64,000 bases of DNA from CAVSWT01 sp963746735. GTDB taxonomy: Bacteria; Bacteroidota; Ignavibacteria; Ignavibacteriales; Ignavibacteriaceae. Below the pieces are notes generated by a model. The model made no database searches. It had not been told where the DNA came from and worked only from the letters and a program-made list of their open reading frames with translations. Shown here piece by piece: positions 37,433 to 46,827 of the stretch. How positions within the stretch are numbered: position 1 is the first letter of the stretch; each line of letters begins with the position of its first letter. The DNA lies in the NCBI GenBank assembly GCA_963746735.1, contig CAVVCO010000014.1, positions 181,833 through 245,832 on the forward strand. The letters run 5' to 3'. Made by a program: the position numbers and the translations under genes.

Positions 37433-38706
37433 ATGAAAAATTATTTATCAGTCATTTTAATTCTTCTGTTAAATTTATTTCCTAATGAAATATTTTCTTC
37501 TGAATTAAGTGATTCTGTAAAAACAAATCCGGAAATAAAAACTGACGGCGCTTATTATACTAATGTCTATCCAAATCTTTTAAAGAACTTTTAGGAAAAA
37601 CAGATAAAGAAATAAATGAAAAAATAAATTTAGCATTCGATCAATTATTTTATGGCGATGATAAAACGCAGCGTATCTATTATCCGGTTGAAAATGACAT
37701 GGCGTACATAGAAGATATTAATAATAAAGATGTTCGTACCGAAGGTATGACTTATGGGATGATGATTACAGTTCAATTGAATAAGCAGATACAGTTTAAC
37801 CGTATCTGGAAATGGGCAAAAACATACATGCAGCATCAAACCGGACCAAGCAAAGGTTATTTCGCATGGCATTGCAAAACAACAGGCGAACAGCTGTCAC
37901 CTGGCTCTGCTTCTGATGGCGAAGAATGGTTTGCGATGTCATTATTATTTGCTTCCGCTAGATGGGGTGACGGTGAGGGAATTTATAATTACAGAAAAGA
38001 AGCAAATGAAATATTAGATGCGATGCTTAGTAAAACTGAATTTTCAGATGATCGCAAAGTTGTTACAAATATTTTCAACAAAAAAGAAAAGCAAGTTGTA
38101 TTTGTTCCGGATGGTGGATCTGATGATTTTACCGATCCATCCTATCATCTTCCTCATTATTATGAACTCTGGAGCTTATGGGCAAATAATAACAATAAAT
38201 TTTGGAGTGATGCCGCAGATACAAGCAGAGCATTTTTTATAAAAACAACAAATCCCAAAACCGGATTAATGCCTGATTACGCAAACTTTGATGGAACCCC
38301 TAAAGATGTATGGAATCAAGGCCACGGTGATTTCAGATTTGATGCCTGGCGGACTATTGCAAATATTGCAGTTGATTATATCTGGTTTGCAAAAAATAAA
38401 TTTGCAATTGACGAATGTAATCGACTCTTAAACTTTTTTTATTCACAGGGAGTCGATAAGTACGGCAACAATTTTACTTTAGATGGTAAAGAATTATCTA
38501 AAGCTCACAGTACCGGTTTAGTTGCCATGAATGCGTCGGCATGTCTTGCTTCAACTTTTGAGAATAGAAAAGATTTTTTGGAAGATCTTTGGAATGTTGA
38601 AGTACCAACCGGTGAATTTCGTTATTATGACAGTATGCTTTACATGCTTGGAATGCTTCAGGTAAGCGGTAATTTTAGAATTTATAAATTACAAGCAAAA
38701 AAATAA
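37433..38706 (+). CDS. GH8 reducing-end xylose-releasing exo-oligoxylanase (one frameshift)
   Basis: ATG 37433 follows an AAGAGATG site and starts a signal peptide (ending near IFSSE). Its frame stops at 37593; adding one T to the CTTTT run at 37576-37580 continues it as NLFKELLGKTDKEINEKI into the frame that runs to 38706. The repaired protein is about 424 residues, the normal size for GH8 Rex enzymes. All three catalytic acids are visible: Glu in VRTEGMTYGMM (37741-37743), Asp in ASDGEEWFA (37915-37917) and Asp in DFRFDAWRT (38341-38343). Rex enzymes trim xylose from the reducing end of xylo-oligosaccharides. The lack of a T9SS tail and the position before the alpha-glucuronidase genes fit periplasmic oligomer processing. 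Confidence 0.9.
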
Positions 38707-38733
38707 TGTTTTAAAATAAATGAGTTATGAAAA

Positions 38734-41703
38734 ATGGATAAAAAAATTTTTCAAGTAATTACTTTGTCGATATTATTTTTCTCAAACCTTTATCCGGTAC
38801 AAAATGTTTCAGGTAAAGAGGATGGATCATACATTACAACTAACAAAGCAAATGGAAGTTTTGTTATTACAGAATCCGGCAAATCATCTGCAATCTTTAT
38901 CAGTTCCCAGGATTTTCCAGGCGTTATTAGAGCAGCTAAAGATCTTCAAAATGATATTGGCAAAGTAACAAATGCCAAACCTGAATTTAATACTGATAAT
39001 ATTCCTACTTCAGAAAATGTAATCATAATAGGTTCTTTAGATAGAAGCCCTTTGATACAAAAGCTGATTGAAAATAAAAAATTAAATGTAAATAGTTTGA
39101 AGGGTAAATGGGAAACTTTTATTACACAAGCTATCGAGAATCCATTGCCATCAATTAAACATGCGTTAGTAATTTGCGGCAGCGATAAAAGAGGAACCAT
39201 TTATGGGATCTACGATCTTTCAAAAAATATTGGTGTTTCACCATGGTACTGGTGGGCAGATGTTCCGGTTCAAAAGCATGACAAACTTTATGTCAATCCG
39301 GGGAAACATAGTCTGGGTGAACCCTCTGTAAAATACCGTGGAATATTTTTAAATGATGAATATCCTGATCTTACAAACTGGATAATAAATAAATTCGGGT
39401 TTGTAACTCCGCAAAAAAATCCGCCGATTCCCGGAGACATAGCAAATTATAATCATTTGTTTTATACAAAATTATTTGAGTTGATTCTCCGGTTAAAAGG
39501 TAACTATCTCTGGCCTGCAATGTGGAACAATGCATTTAATGAAGATGATCCGGAAAATCCGAAGCTTGCTGATGAATATGGAATCGTTATGGGTACTTCA
39601 CATCAGGAACCAATGATACGCGCTCAAAAAGAATGGGATAGAAGGTATCTTAAAACTATAGGAACCTGGAACTATGCAAAATATCCTGACACTCTTAATA
39701 ATTTTTGGCGGGAGGGGATTCGAAGAAATAAAGATTATGAAAATATTATCACCATGGGATTGCGCGGTGCGAATGACACACCTATGGCGCCAGGCGGCCC
39801 GGAAGCTAACATGGAACTTCTTGAAAAGATTATTAAAGTTCAGCGGGAAATTATTAGTGAAGAAACTAAAAAAGATGTTACCAAAATTCCTCAAATGTGG
39901 TGTCTCTATAAAGAAGTACAGGACTTCTATAATGCAGGTATGCGTGTCCCCGATGATATAACTCTTCTTTGGGCTGAAGACAATTGGGGAAATGTTAGAC
40001 GCTTGCCAACTGCTGAAGAACGTAAGCGAAGCGGGGGAGCAGGAGTATATTACCACTTTGATTATCACGGCGGGCCAAGAAGTTACCAATGGATAAATAC
40101 TAATCCAATTTCTAAAATTTGGGATCAATTGTCTCTTGCAAAACAATATGGAGCGGATAGAATTTGGATTGTCAATGTCGGTCATTTTAAAGGATATGAA
40201 TTTCCACTTGAATATTTTATGGATCTTGCCTGGAATACAAAAAAATGGACAAACAAAAATCTAAATGAATATACACGCCAATGGGCTGAATTTCAATTCG
40301 GAGCTAAATATGCAAATGACATTGCAGATATTATTGAAAAGTATACAAAATATAATGGAAGGCGAAAACCTGAATTACTTAGTCCTACAACTTATAGCTT
40401 TATTAATTATAACGAAGCTGAAACAGTAGTTAAAGATTACAACACAATCGCGACTAAAGCAGAAGAAATTTATAATAAGCTTCCGCAAGAAAAACGAGGT
40501 GCATTTTATGAACTTGTATTATTTCCAACCAAAGCATGTGCAATAGTAAATCAATTATATTATGCTGCAGGCAGAAATGAGTTATATGCTAAGCAAGAGA
40601 GAGCAAGTACCAATGATATGGCGGAAGAAACGCGTTCGCTTTTTAAAGAAGACACAACTATGATGGGATATTTTAATCGCTCTTTCCTTGATGGCAAATG
40701 GAACCATTTTATGGATCAAACACATTTGGGATATACAAGCTGGAATGATCCTCCTCATAATAGCCTTAGAGCGATTGATCTTAAAGAAATCAAAATACCT
40801 GATTCAGCAATAATGGGTGTATCAATTGAAGGATCTGAAGCTGTTTGGCCAGGAGAAAAAGATAAAGCAGTTTTACCTTCCTTTGATGTATTCAATCAAC
40901 AACGACATTACATAGATATTTTTAATAAAGGAAATGCACCTTTCAAATTTACTGCAATTGCAAGTAATCCCTGGATTAAGATAAGTGAAGCAGAAGGTTC
41001 TGTTGAGAAAGATAAGCGCATCTGGATCAGCATTGATTGGGAAAAGGCTCCTAAAGAAAAAAGCAGCGGTACAGTAAGAATTGAAGGAATAAATAAATTT
41101 GTTGTAGTAAAGATTAATTCATTCAATCCAACTGAAGTAACCAATAAATCTCTTGATGGCTTTGCTGAAGGCGAGGGTTATGTTTCTATAGAACCAGAAC
41201 ATTATACAAAGAATACTGACAGCGGTTCACGACACTGGATAAAAATTGAAGATTATGGCCGTACTCTTTCCGGTATGAGAGCGAATGCGCCTGTTGATGC
41301 CCCTCCTGCATCTCCGGGTAAAGATTCTCCATGTCTTGAATATAAAATGTATTTATTCAATAAAGATACAGTTGATGTAGAAGGAATTTTTTCGCCTACA
41401 TTAAACTTTATGGCTGGAAGAGCATTAAGGTATGCAGTTTCATTTGATGATGAGGCTCCGCAAATAGTAACATTAGTTCCCGCCGATTATAATGCCCAGA
41501 ATGGAAATAGAGATTGGGAAACTTCGGTTATGAATAACGCACGATATAGCCATTCAAAACATTTTATTTCAAAAACTGGTTATCATACATTAAAAATTTG
41601 GATGGTTGATCCTGGCGTTGTTATAGAAAAAATTATAGTAGATCTCGGAGGAGTTAAACCCAGTTATTTAGGTCCGCCGGAGAGTTTTTATCAATTAAAA
41701 TAA
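38734..41703 (+). CDS. GH115 xylan alpha-1,2-glucuronidase
   Basis: This 989-residue protein has a signal peptide of about 27 residues. GH115 signatures are dense: GIYDLSKNIGVSPWYWWADVP, VKYRGIFLNDEYPDLTNW, LILRLKGNYLWPAMWNNAF, GTSHQEPMIRAQKEW, ITMGLRGANDTPM, TLLWAEDNWGN and YYHFDYHGGPRSY. The length matches family members, which have an N-terminal domain, a barrel, a helical domain and a C-terminal beta-sandwich (here from about residue 800; GEGYVSIEPEHY). GH115 removes 4-O-methyl-glucuronate from internal xylose units of xylan or long oligomers. No T9SS tail. It complements the GH67 gene downstream, which acts only on terminal units. Start: a short non-coding gap of 27 bases follows GH8, so these are co-transcribed. 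Confidence 0.95.
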   Translation: MDKKIFQVITLSILFFSNLYPVQNVSGKEDGSYITTNKANGSFVITESGKSSAIFISSQDFPGVIRAAKDLQNDIGKVTNAKPEFNTDNIPTSENVIIIGSLDRSPLIQKLIENKKLNVNSLKGKWETFITQAIENPLPSIKHALVICGSDKRGTIYGIYDLSKNIGVSPWYWWADVPVQKHDKLYVNPGKHSLGEPSVKYRGIFLNDEYPDLTNWIINKFGFVTPQKNPPIPGDIANYNHLFYTKLFELILRLKGNYLWPAMWNNAFNEDDPENPKLADEYGIVMGTSHQEPMIRAQKEWDRRYLKTIGTWNYAKYPDTLNNFWREGIRRNKDYENIITMGLRGANDTPMAPGGPEANMELLEKIIKVQREIISEETKKDVTKIPQMWCLYKEVQDFYNAGMRVPDDITLLWAEDNWGNVRRLPTAEERKRSGGAGVYYHFDYHGGPRSYQWINTNPISKIWDQLSLAKQYGADRIWIVNVGHFKGYEFPLEYFMDLAWNTKKWTNKNLNEYTRQWAEFQFGAKYANDIADIIEKYTKYNGRRKPELLSPTTYSFINYNEAETVVKDYNTIATKAEEIYNKLPQEKRGAFYELVLFPTKACAIVNQLYYAAGRNELYAKQERASTNDMAEETRSLFKEDTTMMGYFNRSFLDGKWNHFMDQTHLGYTSWNDPPHNSLRAIDLKEIKIPDSAIMGVSIEGSEAVWPGEKDKAVLPSFDVFNQQRHYIDIFNKGNAPFKFTAIASNPWIKISEAEGSVEKDKRIWISIDWEKAPKEKSSGTVRIEGINKFVVVKINSFNPTEVTNKSLDGFAEGEGYVSIEPEHYTKNTDSGSRHWIKIEDYGRTLSGMRANAPVDAPPASPGKDSPCLEYKMYLFNKDTVDVEGIFSPTLNFMAGRALRYAVSFDDEAPQIVTLVPADYNAQNGNRDWETSVMNNARYSHSKHFISKTGYHTLKIWMVDPGVVIEKIIVDLGGVKPSYLGPPESFYQLK

Positions 41704-41727
41704 TATTATTGAAAGAAGAGGAAGCAC

Positions 41728-43464
41728 ATGATAAAATATTTTAATCATTTTTTATTTCTATCAATTCTTTTTGTTGTTACATCTGTAAATTTAATTGCAC
41801 AGGAAAAACCGATGTTTGCTAATCCAATTTTAGCGGGCTTCTATCCCGATCCAAGCATTTGTAAAGTTGGCGATAATTTTTATTTAGTAACTTCAACTTT
41901 TGCATACTACCCGGGTCTACCCGTATTCCAAAGTAAGGATCTCGTAAACTGGAAATTAATAGGTCATGTTTTGGACCGTCCCGAACAATTAAATCTTGAT
42001 GGACAAGGCGTATCGAGAGGATTATATGCTCCATCAATAAGATATAATAATGGTACTTTTTATGTAACATGTACGATAGTAGATCGGGGAGGAAATTTTA
42101 TTGTCACTTCAAAATCTCCTGAAGGACCCTGGTCAAATCCGGTTTGGCTGCCGGAAATTGATGGAATAGATCCATCTCCATTTTTTGATAACGATGGGAA
42201 ATTATACATCATTTATAATAGTGTGGCTCCTGATAATAAGCCTCTTTATGAAGGCCATCGAACAATAAGAATTCATGAACTCGATTCAAAAACTTTCAAA
42301 GCAATTGGTGATGAACATATTATTGTAAACGGTGGAACCGATTTAAGTAAAAAGCCGGTTTGGATTGAAGCCCCGCATATATTTAAAGTAAATGATTTAT
42401 ATTATTTAATCGCTGCAGAAGGCGGAACATCAGATCAGCATTCAGAAGTGGTGTTTAGAAGCAAAGATGTTTTAGGACCTTATATTCCTTATGACAAAAA
42501 TCCAATTTTAACTCAAAGAGATTTAGACCTAACAAGAAAAAATCCGATTACTGCAACCGGGCATGCAGACTTTGTAGAATTAGATAATGGAGAATGGTGG
42601 GCAGTATTTCTTGGAATAAGACCTTATTTGATAGCAGATCGGGAATATGATAACACCGGCAGAGAAACTTTTTTGGCACCGGTTAAATGGATTGATAGCT
42701 GGCCGGTTATAAATCCTGATTACAAAGAAGTCCAATATTATTATCCATATCCGCTTCCCCCTAAAAAAGAATTTGCAGTCAGACCTTATGGAGGAAACTT
42801 TAAATTGAAATATAATTTTGATAAAGATAAGTTAGATAAAGATTGGATTTTCCTTAGAACTCCACGTGAAAAGTGGTATGACTTAACTAGTAAAAAAGGT
42901 TTTGTAACAATGCAGTTAAGACCGGAAACTTGTTCGGGGGATATGAATCCATCTTTTATTGGACACCGTCAGCAGCATTTAACTTGTTCAGCAAGCACTT
43001 CAATTGATTTTATGCCGAAATCAGGAAATGAAAAAGCGGGATTATTAATTTTTTTAAGTGAAACACATTTTTATTTTTTGTGCAAATCAATTGAAGACGG
43101 TAAGCCAATAATTCAATTATTTAAGTCAACTGATTCTAGCAGCGTTAATAACCAGATGGAATTGATTGCTTCGAAGGAAATAAATAAAGAGGAAAGCAGT
43201 AATGAATTAAATCTTCAAATTAAAGCTGATAGAGATGTTTATTCATTTTATTATTCTTTTTCGAAAGAGAATGATGAAGCAGTGAATTGGAAATTATTAA
43301 AAGACAAGGTTGATGCTAAATATGTAAGTGTAAATATACCGAAAGATTTTACCGGATGTATTTTTGCTTTGTACGCAACTTCGATGGGGAAAGAATCAAA
43401 CAACAAAGCTTCATTCGATTATTTCGAATATGCTGGTGATGATGCTATATATGAAAATAAATAA
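41728..43464 (+). CDS. GH43 beta-xylosidase/arabinofuranosidase (periplasmic)
   Basis: AAAGAAGAGGAAG precedes ATG 41728. This 578-residue protein has a signal peptide ending at LIAQ. The GH43 propeller (residues about 28-330) shows the general base Asp in GFYPDPSI, the pKa-modulating Asp in DGIDPSPFFD and the acid Glu in WIEAPHIFKVNDLYY. ATGHADFVEL completes the active-site region. A C-terminal GH43-type beta-sandwich (about 365-570; WIFLRTPREKWYDL, HLTCSASTSIDF) is typical of beta-xylosidases of subfamilies near GH43_1 and GH43_12. No T9SS tail. It probably trims xylose or arabinose from oligosaccharides in the periplasm. It starts 24 bases after GH115. Confidence 0.93.
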   Translation: MIKYFNHFLFLSILFVVTSVNLIAQEKPMFANPILAGFYPDPSICKVGDNFYLVTSTFAYYPGLPVFQSKDLVNWKLIGHVLDRPEQLNLDGQGVSRGLYAPSIRYNNGTFYVTCTIVDRGGNFIVTSKSPEGPWSNPVWLPEIDGIDPSPFFDNDGKLYIIYNSVAPDNKPLYEGHRTIRIHELDSKTFKAIGDEHIIVNGGTDLSKKPVWIEAPHIFKVNDLYYLIAAEGGTSDQHSEVVFRSKDVLGPYIPYDKNPILTQRDLDLTRKNPITATGHADFVELDNGEWWAVFLGIRPYLIADREYDNTGRETFLAPVKWIDSWPVINPDYKEVQYYYPYPLPPKKEFAVRPYGGNFKLKYNFDKDKLDKDWIFLRTPREKWYDLTSKKGFVTMQLRPETCSGDMNPSFIGHRQQHLTCSASTSIDFMPKSGNEKAGLLIFLSETHFYFLCKSIEDGKPIIQLFKSTDSSSVNNQMELIASKEINKEESSNELNLQIKADRDVYSFYYSFSKENDEAVNWKLLKDKVDAKYVSVNIPKDFTGCIFALYATSMGKESNNKASFDYFEYAGDDAIYENK

Positions 43465-43492
43465 AAATAATTTGAAATAATTTAGGTGTAAA

Positions 43493-44599
43493 ATGAAACA
43501 TTTAACAAAAATAATTATCGTATTAGGACTAATTTTATTTGGTAGGAATATTTATTCCCAAGATAACATTAAGAAATCGGAACAAGTTCAAATTCCAGGT
43601 TCGCAAGAATTAAATATAAAATCTGCAATCACAGGCAAGGACTATAAACTTTACTTAAACTTTCCAAGAAATATTGATGACCCAAATAGAACTTTTCCCG
43701 TAATTTATCTTTTAGATGCTCAATGGGATTTCCCTCTTCTTAATGCGATTTATGGCGAACAATACTTTGATGGATTTATACCGGATGCCATTGTAGTTGG
43801 CATAACTTGGGGTGGTAAAAATCCAAACCCGGATTCATTGCGGGTAACAGATTTTACTCCGACTAAAACTATGCAGGATCCTACAGGAGGCGGGGCAAAA
43901 AAATTTCTTTCATTTATTAAAGAAGAATTAATTCCATTTATTGACAGCAAATTTAAAACTAAAAAAGACGATAGAACTTTAATGGGAAGTTCACTCGGCG
44001 GGCTTTTTACTTTATACGCTTTGTTTAATGATCCAACCGTGTTTAAAAATTATGTTTTAACCAGTCCCGCAATTCAATGGGATAACGGCATTATCAATTC
44101 TTATATGGAAAAATATTCTGAAAATAATTCCGGCTCAGCTAAAAGACTTTCAATGGCAGTAGGTGGATATGAAGATGTAGCCAGCTATCAAAAGTTTGTT
44201 GATGAGCTTAAAGGGAAAAATTTCCCAGGGCTTAAAATTAAATCAAAAGTAATTGATGGTGTTGGGCATTCGGGAGGCAAAGCGGACGGTTATACAAGAG
44301 GGCTTCAATTTGCTTTTGAAAAAGAACCGGTTCCTGTTCCAGAAAATATTTTGGAAAAATATGAAGGTACATATAAATCGAAAAATGGAATGAAAGTTAA
44401 TGTTAAATCAGATAATGGTAATTTGATAACTAACTCTCCTTTTTCTGGAGAATCAATTTTATATCCCGAAACCGATAAAGAATTTTATGAAATAGGAAAG
44501 TATGCTTTGGTTCATTTTAAATTAGATGGCAATGGAAAAGTTGTAGGTTTTCAATTGGAGCAATATGCAAATAAACTTGAGTTTGATAAGGTTCAATAA
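43493..44599 (+). CDS. CE1-like alpha/beta-hydrolase esterase (esterase D/Fes family)
   Basis: This 368-residue protein has a signal peptide ending at YSQ. The alpha/beta-hydrolase core (about residues 40-275) contains FPVIYLLDAQWDFP, IVVGITWG, the nucleophile elbow MGSSLGGLFTLY and the likely catalytic His in VIDGVGHSGGKADGY. A small C-terminal beta-rich domain (YEGTYKSKNGMKVNV) follows. Relatives include esterase D, enterochelin-esterase-type proteins and CE1 acetylxylan/feruloyl esterases. Within a xylan cluster a feruloyl or acetyl esterase acting on oligosaccharides is the most reasonable role, but the sequence does not prove it. No T9SS tail. It starts 29 bases after GH43. Confidence 0.85.
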   Translation: MKHLTKIIIVLGLILFGRNIYSQDNIKKSEQVQIPGSQELNIKSAITGKDYKLYLNFPRNIDDPNRTFPVIYLLDAQWDFPLLNAIYGEQYFDGFIPDAIVVGITWGGKNPNPDSLRVTDFTPTKTMQDPTGGGAKKFLSFIKEELIPFIDSKFKTKKDDRTLMGSSLGGLFTLYALFNDPTVFKNYVLTSPAIQWDNGIINSYMEKYSENNSGSAKRLSMAVGGYEDVASYQKFVDELKGKNFPGLKIKSKVIDGVGHSGGKADGYTRGLQFAFEKEPVPVPENILEKYEGTYKSKNGMKVNVKSDNGNLITNSPFSGESILYPETDKEFYEIGKYALVHFKLDGNGKVVGFQLEQYANKLEFDKVQ

Positions 44600-44621
44600 T
44601 TTTAATAATTAAAAGAGTAAC

Positions 44622-46794
44622 ATGAAAATATCATATTTATTATTCGTATTTATAATTTTTTCAATGGCATTTCTTCGTGCTGAAGATGGATACAGGCTTT
44701 GGCTTAGGTATGATTTAATAACTGATAATCAAATTTTAAATGATTATAAAAGCAATATTAGTGGAATAATTTCCAATGATACATTCTGCTACTTCAAGAA
44801 TAGCGTTTAAAGAATTAAAAAATGATCTGGAAAGTTTATTAGGAAAATCAATTGAAAGTTATTCTGATGTGTCTTCCGATGGAACCGTTATTCTTGGTAC
44901 AAATAAAAATTCAAAATTAGTAACTTCGATAATTCCGCAAACGGATTTCAATAAAATAAATGATGAAGGATTTATTCTTAAATCAGCAATGTACAATGGT
45001 AAAAAAGTAATTGTTATTGCTGGAAAAACTGATGTGGGAGTATTGTATGGAGTTTTTAATTTTCTACGATTTATGCAGATGCATCAAAGCATAGAAAATC
45101 TTTCAGTGATTAGTACTCCTAAAATTAAATTAAGGCTTCTCGATCACTGGGATAATTTAGATAGAACTTCCGAAAGAAATTATGCCGGTTTTTCTATCTG
45201 GGATTGGCATAGATTGCCCGGTTATATAGATCAAAGATATTATGATTATGCAAGAGCAGATGCCAGCATTGGAATCAACGGAGCTGTATTAACAAATGTA
45301 AATGCTAATGCATGGGTTCTAACTACACCATACTTGGAAAAAGTTAAAGCACTTGCAGATGTTTTTCGTCCTTATGGCGTTAGAGTCTATCTTACTGCAA
45401 GATTCAGCGCCCCAATTGAAATCGGCGGGCTAAAAACTGCTGACCCGCTTAATCAGGAAGTTAGAGACTGGTGGAAAAATAAAGTAAAAGAAATTTATAG
45501 TTTCATACCGGACTTTGGCGGATTTCTTGTTAAAGCAAATTCTGAAGGACAACCGGGTCCGAATGATTACAATCGAAGTCATGCAGATGGAGCCAATATG
45601 CTTGCAGAAGCTTTACAGCCTTTTGGTGGAGTTGTTATGTGGAGAGCATTTGTTTACAGTAACGAAAATCCGGAAGACAGAGCGAAGCAAGCCTACGATG
45701 AGTTTAAACCTCTTGATGGTAAATTTAATTCAAATGTTTTTATACAGCCTAAAAACGGCCCTATAGATTTTCAGCCTCGTGAACCTTTTCATCCGTTATT
45801 CGGGGCGATGCCTAAAACTCCGCTGATGATGGAATTTCAATTAACACAGGAATATTTAGGGCAAGCTACTACATTAGCATATCTTGCTCCAATGTATAAA
45901 GAATGTCTTGAGTCGGATACATATGCAAAAGGTAAAGGATCAACTGTTGCAAAAGTAATTGACGGCACTTTGGAAAATCATACTTTAACTGGAATTGCTG
46001 GCGTCGCAAATACAGGAACTGATAGAAATTGGACCGGACATCTTTTCGGCCAGTCAAATTGGTATGCTTTCGGAAGATTGGCCTGGGATCATACACTTAC
46101 CTCCAAAGAGATTGCGGATGAATGGATAAGAATGACATTTACAAATGACAAAGAATTTGTTGATAAAGTTTTAGATATGATGCTTACTTCACGCGAAACA
46201 ATTGTGAATTATATGACTCCTTTAGGCCTTCATCATCAGATGGGATGGGATCATCATTACGGTCCGGGCCCATGGATAAAGGATAAACCGCGTGCTGATT
46301 GGACATCAGTTTATTACAGTAAAGTCGATACTAATGGAATAGGTTTCGATCGTACAAAAACCGGGAGCGATGCTGTTGATCAATATTATCCTGAAGTTGC
46401 AAGTATGTTTTCTTCGCTAAAAACTTGCCCGGATAAATTTCTTCTTTGGTTTCATCATGTAAGCTGGAATTACAAATTAAAATCAGGCAACACATTGTGG
46501 GATGAATTGTGTTACCATTATTATGATGGTGCTAAAGCAGTTGGGGAGATGATTAAAACCTGGCAATCTTTAAAAGGATTGATTGATGAGGAAAGATTTA
46601 ACCAGGTTAGAATGCTTTTAAACATTCAGCAGAAAGAAGCGATATGGTGGAGAAATGCCTGTGTGCTTTTTTACCAAACATTTTCAAAACAAGCAATTCC
46701 GGCTGGTTTAGAAAAACCGGATAAAACTTTAGAATATTATGAAAGTTTAAAATTCCCTTATGCGCCAGGTATTCGTGCTAAATGGGAAAATTAA
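44622..46794 (+). CDS. GH67 alpha-glucuronidase (one frameshift)
   Basis: ATG 44622 starts a signal peptide (ending near FLRAED) and GYRLWLRYD, the normal N-terminus of GH67. Its frame stops at 44810, while the main frame runs to 46794. Removing one base in the CATTCT at 44782-44787 joins them as SNDTSATSRIAFKELKNDLE. Catalytic motifs are all present: acid/base Glu in KANSEGQPGP (45544-45546), Asp in PIDFQPREP (45766-45768) and the Glu of MEFQLTQEYLG. LLDHWDNLDRTSERNYAG and GVMWRAFVY-like blocks are also typical. The repaired length is about 724 residues, as expected. GH67 frees (4-O-methyl)glucuronate from the non-reducing terminal xylose of oligosaccharides, usually inside the cell or periplasm. 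Confidence 0.93.
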
Positions 46795-46827
46795 TTTTTA
46801 ATCATTTTCAATCGAAATAAAAATAAT

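Noticed and set aside
39598..40185. 195-codon minus-strand ORF inside GH115, and the many similar antisense ORFs
   Set aside because: They lie opposite strongly conserved genes, show no ribosome sites and read as low-complexity shadow sequence.
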